Positions 49,901-52,690 of a DNA stretch of 64,000 bases are shown piece after piece. The translations under genes and the position numbers were made by a program. The stretch lies in NCBI RefSeq assembly GCF_032854445.1, contig NC_088295.1:85358644-85422643 (forward strand), written 5' to 3'. The notes beneath the pieces were generated by a model. The model made no database searches. It was not told where the DNA came from and saw nothing but the letters and a program-made list of their open reading frames with translations. This DNA is from Liolophura sinensis (Eukaryota > Mollusca > Polyplacophora > Chitonida > Chitonidae). Numbering within the stretch: the first letter of the stretch is position 1; the number at the start of each line of letters is the position of its first letter.

Positions 49901-50713
49901 AGATATTTCAGTTCCCTTTTTTTCCATTCGGTTGTTACCTAGAGAAAATAATAGTTTGAAGTATGATGGAGGAGCAAGTGGGAAGGTCTGATAGCAACCT
50001 GCGGATTGTCGTGGGTTTCCCCTGGGCTCTGCCCGGTTTCCTCCCACCATAATGCTGGCCGCCGTCGTATAAGTGAAATATTCTTCACTTATAAAACACC
50101 AATCAAATAAATAAATAAATGATGGAGGAAGGGAAAAATAAATTATCATTTTGACAAAAGTTGAATCATGCAGTCATACATCTACATTTTTCGCCTTCTT
50201 CAGCCCGACGTTCGCCACGCTCTCCCCCGCAGTATGATATACTGTTACCCACAACTCCGGGGGCGGCCGCGGAGGAGGGCAAACCGTTAGTTGCCAGTGT
50301 TATTCAGCCTGGGATCAACAGCCCTCATCACATGGAGGAGGAAACGTCCGTTAGCCTTCTGGACAGGTGAGTGACGGCAAATGGCATCTGGCAAACATTT
50401 GAAAGCCGCAGTATATACGCGCTGAAATGTTGTGATTTAATTGGATTATATTCTGACAAAAGAAAGTACTTTCCAAAAGCACCCTGCTTTGACAAAGAAC
50501 TGTATGGTTTAAATGTCAAAATTTACATGTATTTACGACTTGTTGTGGTCATATGTTTCACACCTGTGGTTTTATGCTCCTCATATTTACAGTTGGTGGG
50601 TTGATGTGTTTTGCAGATATTACAGGACAGTTCCACCAGAGACGGATGCTCAGTCAAAGCTTGGAGAACGGGACGAGGACAAAGGCTATTCCGACGACTA
50701 CACGGTTGTTTAA
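18562..50713 (+). CDS. Dscam: Dscam cell adhesion molecule, 39 exons, 5' end missing
   Basis: Single-pass neuronal adhesion receptor of the immunoglobulin superfamily; in other animals it acts in homophilic recognition, axon guidance and self-avoidance. Joining the exons listed below gives about 2,205 residues: Ig1-9 (about 1-895), FN3-1 to -4 (896-1299), Ig10 (1300-1389), six linker residues, FN3-5 and -6 (1396-1589), membrane exon (1590-1643) and cytoplasmic tail (1644-2205). This 9 Ig, 4 FN3, 1 Ig, 2 FN3 order is diagnostic of Dscam. FN3-3 carries GLQKYTNYSIQVLAFTR, which is almost the vertebrate DSCAM sequence, and the tail shares short blocks with vertebrate DSCAM. Vertebrate and fly proteins have about 2,000 residues; the excess is in the tail. 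The signal peptide is not securely seen. Exon phases are mostly 1-1, and every intron has GT/AG ends. Confidence 0.94.
20236..20510 (+). mobile_element. Family M element (CTCA tail), full-length copy
   Basis: It starts with the perfect 20-bp palindrome GAGGAAGTTATAACTTCCTC (20238-20257), then CGCTTGGCGTTCAGCATGAA, and ends GTACGACGTTAAACAGCAAG followed by CACTCACTCACT. The same element lies inverted at 45084. It is non-autonomous with no ORF. The class is uncertain: SINE-like by its tail, MITE-like by its palindrome. It is in Dscam intron 1. Confidence 0.8.
22290..22555 (+). mobile_element. Diverged relative of family M
   Basis: TTGCTGCCTCGCTTGGTGTTC near the start and CTCTTCGTCGTCACATGATT near the end follow the family M order, with a different middle. 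It is in Dscam intron 1. Confidence 0.55.
22560..25540. other. Dscam intron 1 interior, no feature recognised
   Basis: Read for extra Ig2-like exons (Cys, Trp and phase-1 sites). None was found by eye. Confidence 0.4.
25543..25688 (+). mobile_element. 5'-truncated SINE family A, short TSD
   Basis: It runs from GTGGGAAGATCTGTAAGTAAC through the core to the CAAATAAATAGATAAA tail. AGCCCCTT flanks both ends (about 25532 and 25691). In Dscam intron 1. Confidence 0.85.
25839..25945. repeat. (TA)n microsatellite
   Basis: TA run to about 25909, then an ACATGATATCTGGCTT segment, repeated once, that separates a second short TA run. Confidence 0.92.
27230..27370. repeat. 28-bp tandem repeat, 5 copies
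   Basis: The unit GTGGAGCTCATTAGCTGTTC + AACGTGTT is repeated nearly identically; the last copy is diverged. Dscam intron 1, about 400 bp upstream of exon 2. Confidence 0.92.
27424..27632 (-). mobile_element. SINE family A, minus strand, tail-truncated
   Basis: The core and the tRNA-like part (GACCGCATTGGTGGGAGGCTC…GTCATTGCGCTGTGC) are present. The segment between tail and core is shortened (TATTTATTTCACTTATACG). It lies 153 bp upstream of Dscam exon 2. Confidence 0.82.
27786..27944 (+). CDS. Dscam: Dscam exon 2: N-terminal half of Ig2
   Basis: 159 nt, phase 1-1, acceptor tttttgtctttcag, donor gtaagg. It encodes the first Ig2 Cys (AVFRCDIYP) and the core Trp (VVRWTKG). It corresponds to the part of Ig2 made by the exon 4 cluster in arthropod Dscam1, but only one copy is seen here. 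An earlier AG at 27731-27732 is in the wrong phase. A SINE ends about 150 bp upstream. Confidence 0.92.
28934..29175 (+). mobile_element. SINE family A with a 16-bp TSD, next to Dscam exon 3
   Basis: A nearly complete element whose head carries a run of 14 G. A perfect 16-bp duplication (AAATAGTACGTTTCAG) lies at 28918-28933 and 29176-29191. The core has a deletion of the GGATGGTCGTGGGTTTCC part. It ends 45 bp before the exon 3 acceptor. Confidence 0.88.
29221..29388 (+). CDS. Dscam: Dscam exon 3: C-terminal half of Ig2
   Basis: 168 nt, phase 1-1, acceptor catttttttatcag, donor catg/gtaagc. It encodes the ILQNGEFHLRDV strand and the second Cys in AYRCVTRNI. It completes Ig2, whose two-exon structure resembles other Dscam genes. 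A SINE lies only 45 bp upstream, and the end of this exon is echoed by repeats in the next intron. Confidence 0.93.
29389..29540 (+). repeat. Tandem echoes of the exon 3 end and its donor
   Basis: The exon 3 end CATACCTCCATGTTCATG/gtaagc is followed by similar units, (T)ATACATCCTTGTTCATGATAAG and ATACATCCATGTTCATGGTAAT. A further copy lies near 30020-30045. Confidence 0.7.
30137..30345 (+). mobile_element. SINE family A, 3'-truncated
   Basis: The head GTTGCCGAGGTGGTTTAGCG, B-box region and core to ACCATAATGCTGGCC are present; the TAAGTGAAATATTC part and tail are lost. It lies about 93 bp upstream of Dscam exon 4. Confidence 0.8.
30439..30732 (+). CDS. Dscam: Dscam exon 4: Ig3
   Basis: 294 nt, phase 1-1, acceptor ccatgacag. 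It encodes a complete Ig domain: Cys in ELPCVADGYP, Trp in YNWKKDG, second Cys in GLYICTATN. In arthropod Dscam1 the first half of Ig3 comes from a separate alternative exon cluster; here the domain is one constitutive-looking exon. The donor is the weak gttggt. Confidence 0.94.
30997..31266 (+). CDS. Dscam: Dscam exon 5: Ig4
   Basis: 270 nt, phase 1-1, acceptor tttgtcttacag, donor ggag/gtaaga. It encodes Ig4, with Cys in AVFNCSVFGNP, Trp in VKWYHNG and Cys in GMYQCEVSN. Ig1-Ig4 form the N-terminal horseshoe in known Dscam structures. Confidence 0.94.
31368..31502 (+). mobile_element. 5'-truncated SINE family A
   Basis: From GACTTGCAGCAAACTGCGG to the CCAATGAAATAAATTTATTT tail, in the intron before Dscam exon 6. 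Confidence 0.82.
31697..31993 (+). CDS. Dscam: Dscam exon 6: Ig5
   Basis: 297 nt, phase 1-1, acceptor tttaattcaag, donor tcg/gtaagt. It encodes Ig5, with Cys in SMKCVASGNP, Trp in ITWSRDG, the VSYVNVTNI strand and Cys in GEYRCSATN. The order and the strand spacing match Ig5 of fly and vertebrate Dscam. Confidence 0.94.
32498..32608 (+). CDS. Dscam: Dscam exon 7: N-terminal half of Ig6
   Basis: 111 nt, phase 1-1, acceptor caacctttacag, donor agag/gtgggt. It has no ATG-started reading frame of its own. It encodes a stretch starting GAPFIRPMTNVTA, with the first Cys in LTIRCYVTGYP and the core Trp in IWLR. The sequence aligns with Ig6 of vertebrate DSCAM (…IRPMKNITA…). Confidence 0.92.
32850..33008 (+). 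CDS. Dscam: Dscam exon 8: C-terminal half of Ig6
   Basis: 159 nt, phase 1-1, acceptor cttatttcag, donor catgg/gtcagt. It encodes VLPINHRQQVKNGEL and the second Cys in GKYTCQARN. With exon 7 it completes Ig6. Confidence 0.93.
33160..33372. repeat. Degenerate AT-rich tandem repeat
   Basis: Loose repeats of ATACTGGAAATCT…CATAATGACAATCTATA in the intron between Dscam exons 8 and 9. Confidence 0.7.
33623..33780 (+). CDS. Dscam: Dscam exon 9: N-terminal half of Ig7
   Basis: 158 nt, phase 1 to phase 0, acceptor gttctcag, donor acag/gtatag. It encodes EPPVIDSFHF, the Cys in VVSCVVSTGDLP and the Trp in ITWKKDG. Ig7 is the third variable domain (exon 9 cluster) in arthropods; only one copy is present here. 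Confidence 0.93.
33945..34071 (+). CDS. Dscam: Dscam exon 10: C-terminal half of Ig7
   Basis: 127 nt, phase 0 to phase 1, acceptor ttgttttctcag, donor gatg/gtaggc. It encodes SSQLSINDASPRHDG and the second Cys in GNYTCYASN. It completes Ig7. Confidence 0.93.
34605..34724 (+). CDS. Dscam: Dscam exon 11: N-terminal half of Ig8
   Basis: 120 nt, phase 1-1, acceptor tcttgcccacag, donor acag/gtaatc. It encodes VPPRWVLEPQD, the Cys in KIDCQTTGKP and the WKKATG core. The PPRW.LEP start is a recognisable Dscam Ig8 signature. Confidence 0.93.
35073..35365. repeat. 99-bp tandem repeat, about 3 copies, nearly identical
   Basis: The unit starts AATGTTTGTCTCATTTCCG and contains AGGCCAGTGGAAGTCTGAAC. Copies start at about 35073, 35172 and 35271, and differ at only one or two bases. 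Dscam intron 11. Confidence 0.92.
35671..35865 (+). CDS. Dscam: Dscam exon 12: C-terminal half of Ig8
   Basis: 195 nt, phase 1-1, acceptor ttgtgtttacag, donor caca/gtaagt. It encodes FPNGTLAIRRAREQDHG and the second Cys in GYYLCHSSN, then IGAGLSKVI, close to the Dscam Ig8 end in other animals. Confidence 0.93.
36153..36297 (+). CDS. Dscam: Dscam exon 13: N-terminal half of Ig9
   Basis: 145 nt, phase 1 to phase 2, acceptor gttatttactag, donor cacag/gtagta. It encodes IPAHFENTTLNHTVKKG, the Cys in FTIECNAIGDKP and the Trp in IAWKFDE. The start resembles Ig9 of vertebrate DSCAM. Confidence 0.92.
36632..36780 (+). CDS. Dscam: Dscam exon 14: C-terminal half of Ig9
   Basis: 149 nt, phase 2 to phase 1, acceptor tgcgtgtttag, donor atag/gtacct. 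It encodes SRLNIFPVRRFDSG and the second Cys in GFYVCSTKNLFGNG. It ends the first Ig block. Confidence 0.92.
37024..37155 (+). CDS. Dscam: Dscam exon 15: first half of FN3-1
   Basis: 132 nt, phase 1-1, acceptor attgcgttgacag, donor acag/gtacag. It encodes EPPDAPFDIRL and SISLAWKKPYDGNSEITNY, an FN3 A-C strand pattern with the core Trp and a PYDGNS turn shared with other Dscams. Confidence 0.92.
37420..37791. repeat. 47-bp tandem repeat running into the exon 16 acceptor
   Basis: The unit TAAATACTGTGTAATTTTC + AAACTCGATGCTGGTTTTCAAACTCCAG is repeated about eight times. The last, variant unit ends CATGCTGGTTTCAG, which is the 3' splice site of Dscam exon 16. Confidence 0.9.
37792..37965 (+). 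CDS. Dscam: Dscam exon 16: second half of FN3-1
   Basis: 174 nt, phase 1-1, acceptor atgctggtttcag, donor gaag/gtaatc. It encodes TIPGLHPDFSYTLRI followed by RANNSVGLSEPS, the FN3 F-G strands. The acceptor is formed by the last unit of an intronic 47-nt tandem repeat. Confidence 0.93.
38423..38493 (+). CDS. Dscam: Dscam exon 17: first part of FN3-2
   Basis: 71 nt, phase 1 to phase 0, acceptor attccttttgcag, donor gcag/gtaaac. It encodes APTGPPTNVTVEAIDSQ and the LNISWQ strand with the FN3 core Trp. Confidence 0.92.
38890..39127 (+). CDS. Dscam: Dscam exon 18: rest of FN3-2
   Basis: 238 nt, phase 0 to phase 1, acceptor ttgtgtgacag, donor gacg/gtaagt. The first codon happens to be ATG. It encodes NGDIKGYVIGIKQF, then the LEKFTKYLVNIRAYNSRG F strand and GPTSE, typical of Dscam FN3-2. 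Confidence 0.93.
39205..39460. repeat. 50-bp tandem repeat with poly-T, 5 copies
   Basis: GACGTAACCTCGTGCCGTTC recurs at about 39218, 39266, 39316, 39366 and 39418, each copy followed by AGGTT(G/A)CTGTCG and a T8-T10 tract. Dscam intron 18. Confidence 0.92.
39682..39828 (+). CDS. Dscam: Dscam exon 19: first half of FN3-3
   Basis: 147 nt, phase 1-1, acceptor tccccttacag, donor gaag/gtaagc. It encodes VPSQPPQNVVAEPSS, ITVVWSPPP and GILQGYKILYK. The HGILQGYK segment parallels vertebrate DSCAM FN3-3. Confidence 0.93.
39998..40153 (+). CDS. Dscam: Dscam exon 20: second half of FN3-3
   Basis: 156 nt, phase 1-1, acceptor cctgtccctatag, donor gatg/gtaagg. It encodes GLQKYTNYSIQVLAFTR and then MGEGVR. 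This is the best-conserved stretch in the gene and on its own identifies the family. Confidence 0.95.
40838..40971 (+). CDS. Dscam: Dscam exon 21: first half of FN3-4
   Basis: 134 nt, phase 1 to phase 0, acceptor ggtgttacacag, donor cagg/gtgagt. It encodes VPSKPGELKAFPES, VAVAWRQP, then NGKLTKYTVYYRK. Confidence 0.92.
41110..41858. repeat. 30-bp tandem repeat, about 25 copies
   Basis: The unit is TCTACTGGTGCTATATGCCT + GTCTAACAAA, diverged. It fills most of Dscam intron 21, and its last units merge with the polypyrimidine tract of the exon 22 acceptor. Confidence 0.9.
41865..42024 (+). CDS. Dscam: Dscam exon 22: second half of FN3-4
   Basis: 160 nt, phase 0 to phase 1, acceptor tctcttctgtag, donor acag/gttcgc. 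It encodes YILSGLHTNYEYAFAVSG and STSVGEGNRTGEV, an FN3 E-G strand pattern. It lacks an ATG, so an ATG-based scan misses it. The 30-nt tandem repeat of the preceding intron runs to within about 15 nt of its acceptor. Confidence 0.91.
42341..42455 (+). CDS. Dscam: Dscam exon 23: N-terminal half of Ig10
   Basis: 115 nt, phase 1 to phase 2, acceptor ttattttacatcag, donor tcg/gtaaga. It encodes APARITNFPVVM, then PWKQTVLLPCDTVGNIP with the first Cys and the Trp of RSWKF. The APARI and PW segments match vertebrate DSCAM Ig10. Confidence 0.92.
42795..42949 (+). CDS. Dscam: Dscam exon 24: C-terminal half of Ig10
   Basis: 155 nt, phase 2 to phase 1, acceptor cttggtttacag, donor agag/gtcagt. It encodes RNGSLLIDSVEDSDDG and the second Cys in GNYTCRAENRYGSDE. 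It completes the Ig inserted between FN3-4 and FN3-5. Confidence 0.93.
43217..43234 (+). CDS. Dscam: Dscam putative 18-nt microexon (exon 25)
   Basis: A strong acceptor (tgttttctttcacag) is followed after only 18 nt by a strong donor (ccaa/gtaagt). Read in the incoming phase 1 it adds Val-Arg-Ala-Asp-Ile-Pro to the Ig10/FN3-5 linker and exits in phase 1, so inclusion or skipping both keep the frame. The assignment rests on splice-site quality and phase alone. Confidence 0.6.
43556..43654 (+). CDS. Dscam: Dscam exon 26: first half of FN3-5
   Basis: 99 nt, phase 1-1, acceptor gtttctccactacag, donor aaag/gtaaaa. It encodes PKSPALTLAATTSST and VQVNWLSGSNGGSPIKG; the TTSS…W.SG.NGGS..G spacing follows vertebrate DSCAM FN3-5. 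Confidence 0.92.
44090..44275 (+). CDS. Dscam: Dscam exon 27: second half of FN3-5
   Basis: 186 nt, phase 1-1, acceptor ttatttccag, donor gagc/gtgagt. It encodes GFLLSYRGEHFNWV, then LLCGTTYWFYVEAFNHIG. The conserved CGT.Y F-strand Cys is present. The frame has no ATG near its start and overlaps an unrelated open frame. Confidence 0.9.
44283..44640. repeat. Degenerate tandem repeat, about 27 bp
   Basis: The unit core CATCCTCTTAACAGACATGA + GCGAGTA occurs about a dozen times with indels, in the intron between Dscam exons 27 and 28. Confidence 0.85.
44816..44991 (+). CDS. Dscam: Dscam exon 28: first half of FN3-6
   Basis: 176 nt, phase 1 to phase 0, acceptor ttatgttttag, donor gacg/gtgagt. 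It encodes SEPPESALLAHINITFI, then LTGGCSINYFAVKYQVW. The GGC.I motif is the FN3-6 signature of Dscam. Confidence 0.92.
45084..45361 (-). mobile_element. Family M element, inverted full-length copy
   Basis: It starts GAGTGAGTGAGTGAGTGCTT, continues GGGGTTTAACGTCGTACTC, and ends with the near-palindrome GAGGAAGTTACAACTTCCTC. AAGCGAAA(T/C)TTGAG flanks both ends (about 45073 and 45362), a likely target-site duplication. It lies in the intron between Dscam exons 28 and 29. Confidence 0.85.
45467..45587 (+). CDS. Dscam: Dscam exon 29: second half of FN3-6
   Basis: 121 nt, phase 0 to phase 1, acceptor tatcattgtag, donor ggaa/gtaagt. It encodes YDLQPSTSYTMEVTAHTDAG and FATLTYTG, matching the ATLT/NY.G end of FN3-6 in Dscam. 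It is too short to show as a long ORF. Confidence 0.91.
45804..45965 (+). CDS. Dscam: Dscam exon 30: juxtamembrane and transmembrane helix
   Basis: 162 nt, phase 1-1, acceptor gctttgtttag, donor aaag/gtaagt. It starts STIQPF, as Dscams have STIPP/TIAP here. The helix TIGVIIFSLLSVIFVLY lies at about 45866-45934, preceded by Lys-Ile-Lys and followed by the basic stop-transfer stretch RGRRERKQYK. That orientation gives an N-out, C-in protein. Confidence 0.94.
46117..46365 (+). CDS. Dscam: Dscam exon 31: cytoplasmic tail
   Basis: 249 nt, phase 1-1, donor tcag/gtacgt. It encodes a hydrophilic Ser/Asp/Asn-rich segment with a short internal echo (DKRNVDLDAF and TKRNVNLLVS) and NSQSWLIHDTS. A second acceptor 12 nt downstream, exon start 46129, is also in frame and would drop Val-Ser-Val-Ser. 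Confidence 0.9.
46799..47019 (+). CDS. Dscam: Dscam exon 32: cytoplasmic tail with polyglutamine
   Basis: 221 nt, phase 1 to phase 0, acceptor aatgaccttcag, donor agag/gtgaga. It encodes HPYASYNLANELVEVFSNN, an Asn/Pro/Gln-rich stretch, then 11 Gln at 46927-46959 (mixed CAA/CAG) and an acidic DDSPEED segment. Confidence 0.9.
47336..47510 (+). CDS. Dscam: Dscam exon 33: proline-rich cytoplasmic tail
   Basis: 175 nt, phase 0 to phase 1, acceptor gctgttttacctcag, donor ccat/gtaaga. It contains MPPVPTRLPPLTEG and LPPKPL, which look like SH3-binding polyproline motifs, and a GYENP tyrosine motif. In flies the Dscam tail recruits the SH2/SH3 adaptor Dock; a similar role here is inference. Confidence 0.9.
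47868..48020 (+). CDS. Dscam: Dscam exon 34: Ser/Ala-rich cytoplasmic tail
   Basis: 153 nt, phase 1-1, acceptor gtctttgatttag. It encodes KYASVDQIHALFTTN and ASRASGSSDKG. There are two in-frame donors: aaag/gtacat ending at 48011 and tcag/gtacga ending at 48020. The longer form adds Gly-Thr-Ser, or an equivalent three residues. Confidence 0.87.
48393..48671 (+). CDS. Dscam: Dscam exon 35: conserved block of cytoplasmic tail
   Basis: 279 nt, phase 1-1, acceptor tttctttcatcag, donor gaac/gtatgt. It holds SSRDELLQAYENAK and GIRKFTQSPPQP, which align with two blocks of vertebrate DSCAM tails (the STYEELARAYEHAK and GICRFTASPPKP types). This supports a bona fide Dscam tail. Confidence 0.92.
49041..49203 (+). 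CDS. Dscam: Dscam exon 36: basic cytoplasmic segment
   Basis: 163 nt, phase 1 to phase 2, acceptor tttgtgatttcag, donor ccag/gtaagg. It encodes ESDTTECEWRVTQPRSPP, then an Arg/Lys-rich stretch (RRSRGKRGKQRG). It has no ATG. The basic run could be a nuclear-localisation-like or membrane-contact segment; that is a guess. Confidence 0.88.
49325..49352. promoter_or_regulatory. Perfect 28-bp palindrome with GAA/TTC units
   Basis: The arms are ATATTCGAAGAATA and its exact reverse complement, in the Dscam intron between exons 36 and 37. The alternating TTC/GAA units resemble a heat-shock element, and a cruciform or RNA hairpin is possible. Function is inferred. Confidence 0.4.
49473..49663 (+). CDS. 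Dscam: Dscam exon 37: Ser/Thr-rich cytoplasmic tail
   Basis: 191 nt, phase 2 to phase 1, acceptor tttttggcacag, donor aaag/gtagcg. It encodes SRTSTTSSTSEEVTYTF, SEGYLSYPHDSHVFTDSDF and KKK. Several Tyr and Ser/Thr sites are visible, but no assignable domain. Confidence 0.89.
49974..50118 (+). mobile_element. 5'-truncated SINE family A, 11-bp TSD
   Basis: From GCAAGTGGGAAGGTCTGAT to the AATAAATAAAT tail. ATGATGGAGGA is duplicated at 49963-49973 and 50119-50129. The usual TTGAGTACGGCG before the tail is replaced by TTCACTTAT. It lies 85 bp upstream of exon 38. Confidence 0.87.
50204..50366 (+). CDS. Dscam: Dscam exon 38: cytoplasmic tail
   Basis: 163 nt, phase 1 to phase 2, acceptor cgccttcttcag, donor acag/gtgagt. 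It encodes RSPRSPPQYDILLPTTPG and ETSVSLLDR; the last resembles the QESLLDS block near the end of vertebrate DSCAM. A 5'-truncated SINE ends 85 bp upstream. Confidence 0.9.
50617..50713 (+). CDS. Dscam: Dscam exon 39: C-terminus and stop
   Basis: 97 nt, phase 2 in, acceptor gtgttttgcag, TAA stop at 50711-50713. It ends GYSDDYTVV. The T-V-V end fits a class I PDZ-binding motif (S/T-X-hydrophobic), as in vertebrate DSCAM (…YTLV). Confidence 0.92.
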
Positions 50714-52690
50714 TTTGTGCCATAACACCGCAGTCTGACCACAAGCCTCCGACTGCAGAGGACACTGTAAATAGGAATAAATGTTTGTTGTGCGAGCCGT
50801 GGTTTGAAACAGTCCCAGGGCAAATTGATGTGGCGCGTCTCTTCAGTGGACTAGAGTGTTTCCGAGATACCATAGATACTGCGACAGGGAATCTAATTCG
50901 ATGTTACGTGTGCGAAAAATGAGCGGTTGGAGCTTTCCTACAGATTGCATCAGTCGTTATTATTCTGATTTCTCACCCTTACCATACCATCCGCAGATCA
51001 TTGTCGTACCACGAAATTGGGCGCATAGCTCTGCAGGGACATGGCTTCCACTTTCAGACGGTTCTTCTTCGCGGTTGAACCCAGATTTGCGTCACCCTCT
51101 CACATTTTCTGTCTTAGAAGATTTCATTGCTTCACGCTCTTGTCATGTGAGGAATTAATGGCAAGTGTTTGCCGGGACGGAACAAATGTATCTGGCTTGT
51201 AGAGTCTCTTAAAAGGGTGGGAGTGACTCTAAAGAAGTGCTTTATGAAGGGCAGCTAGGCTAAGTTTTCTATGTGCTTTTTGTTGTTTATACCACTGGTT
51301 TCAATCGTGATGAATCTCCCTGCTTGTTCAGACTACTGCTGTGTATGAGAGAGTCGTTGTCTGTCCAGACGTTGGTTTCCGAAGATTCAGACTGCAAATC
51401 TCGCGGGAACACGACAGACCTCAATGTTTGGTTTACGCATGCGTGAACCTTCGAACTAACGTCTTATTAGTGTGGAGAGCCCTTCCAAAGCCATGTTGGA
51501 ATTGTTTCTGGTTATTTCAGGAGTTGTACTTTGTGGCCTATTCTCATTATGGAATTGACCGTTGTTAAAGGCTTGGATTTCGCTGTTTACGGTGTGTTGC
51601 GACGCAAAAAATGTCTGCCGCAAGCCGCGAATCTAGGATCTAGATCCTGTTGTTGCCGGTACATGGCCCAAAACTCTTGTTCAGTGTACGCCCTTGACGT
51701 TAAAGGGACACAACCTTGTGCTACTTGGAGAAATGCCTGTAACCTGTGTCGACGGTTTTTCATTTTCACCTACGGTACAACCTTACATGAAAAGTATACA
51801 TTGACCGACAGTTATAGTATGTGCTTTTTTCACACGGCTAAACTTGCGCGATCAAGCTAATATGGACAACCTGGCTTTGGAGTGGTGACATACGTACAAT
51901 ATGCCAAATAATGCTTTTCACAAGGGTGACCGCCTCGATTTGCCAAAATGGACTGGTCTTTAGTATTAGCTCTCACCCTGACCGTGCCATCAGCTCAGCC
52001 CTTGGTGAAGAAGTGTATTTAGAACAAATCAAATCCAGAAGAACAAACAGTTATTCCACTTATTTGCCTTTCTTCAAGAAAACTCATGCATTGTTTTGAT
52101 ACAAAGGTTTTTGATAGGTATGAAGTAAACTGATGATTTTGTTGGAGAACAAAGACAGGAGAATTACAACCAGTTTTATGAATGGGGAGACTCAACACTG
52201 TAAGAAACGCCATCTACGATTGTCGAGACGTATAAAACGCTACGATTAATCAGTGCAATTATTGTACAGTGTATTGTCATCGTATCGTTTGTGCTAGGGT
52301 GTAGTGTGAATGTGTGACAATGTGTAGTAGTGTATTCTTACAATTGACAATGAGCTAGGCTCCAGACGTCAGCAAAGCTGTCACTCTTCACCATCATCCC
52401 TGCTTTTATTCGCTATTTGGGTAGGAAATTTCAGCCAAGCTGACCGGAAGTATTCTGCTTTTGTGCGCATGCTCACTTCCATCCCCAGTGTTTCTGGCGG
52501 GCGTCAGCTAGTATAGACTTGTTCACTAGTGTTACTGGTCGTTTTTTTCATAAACATTCCATAAAGGGAAACAAACGCAGGATATCTTCGGCAGCATCAC
52601 AGTACAACACGCAGAACAGAGGAGTCGTTCTCTATGTCCTATAAAATGTAAATTTATATTATCCAATCCATAATAAAAGTCCAAGAATTT
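50714..52690 (+). other. Probable Dscam 3' UTR with two poly(A) signals
   Basis: No coding feature is supported here. AATAAA occurs at 50776-50781, only 63 nt after the stop, and at 52672-52677, where it is followed by a T-rich, GT-containing stretch and ATTTATTTA. The distal site would give a 3' UTR of about 2 kb. The short ORFs here show no recognisable motif. Confidence 0.45.

Noticed and set aside
51341-51860. Frames downstream of the Dscam stop
   Set aside because: They lie within the probable 3' UTR, with no acceptor-linked continuation and no conserved sequence.
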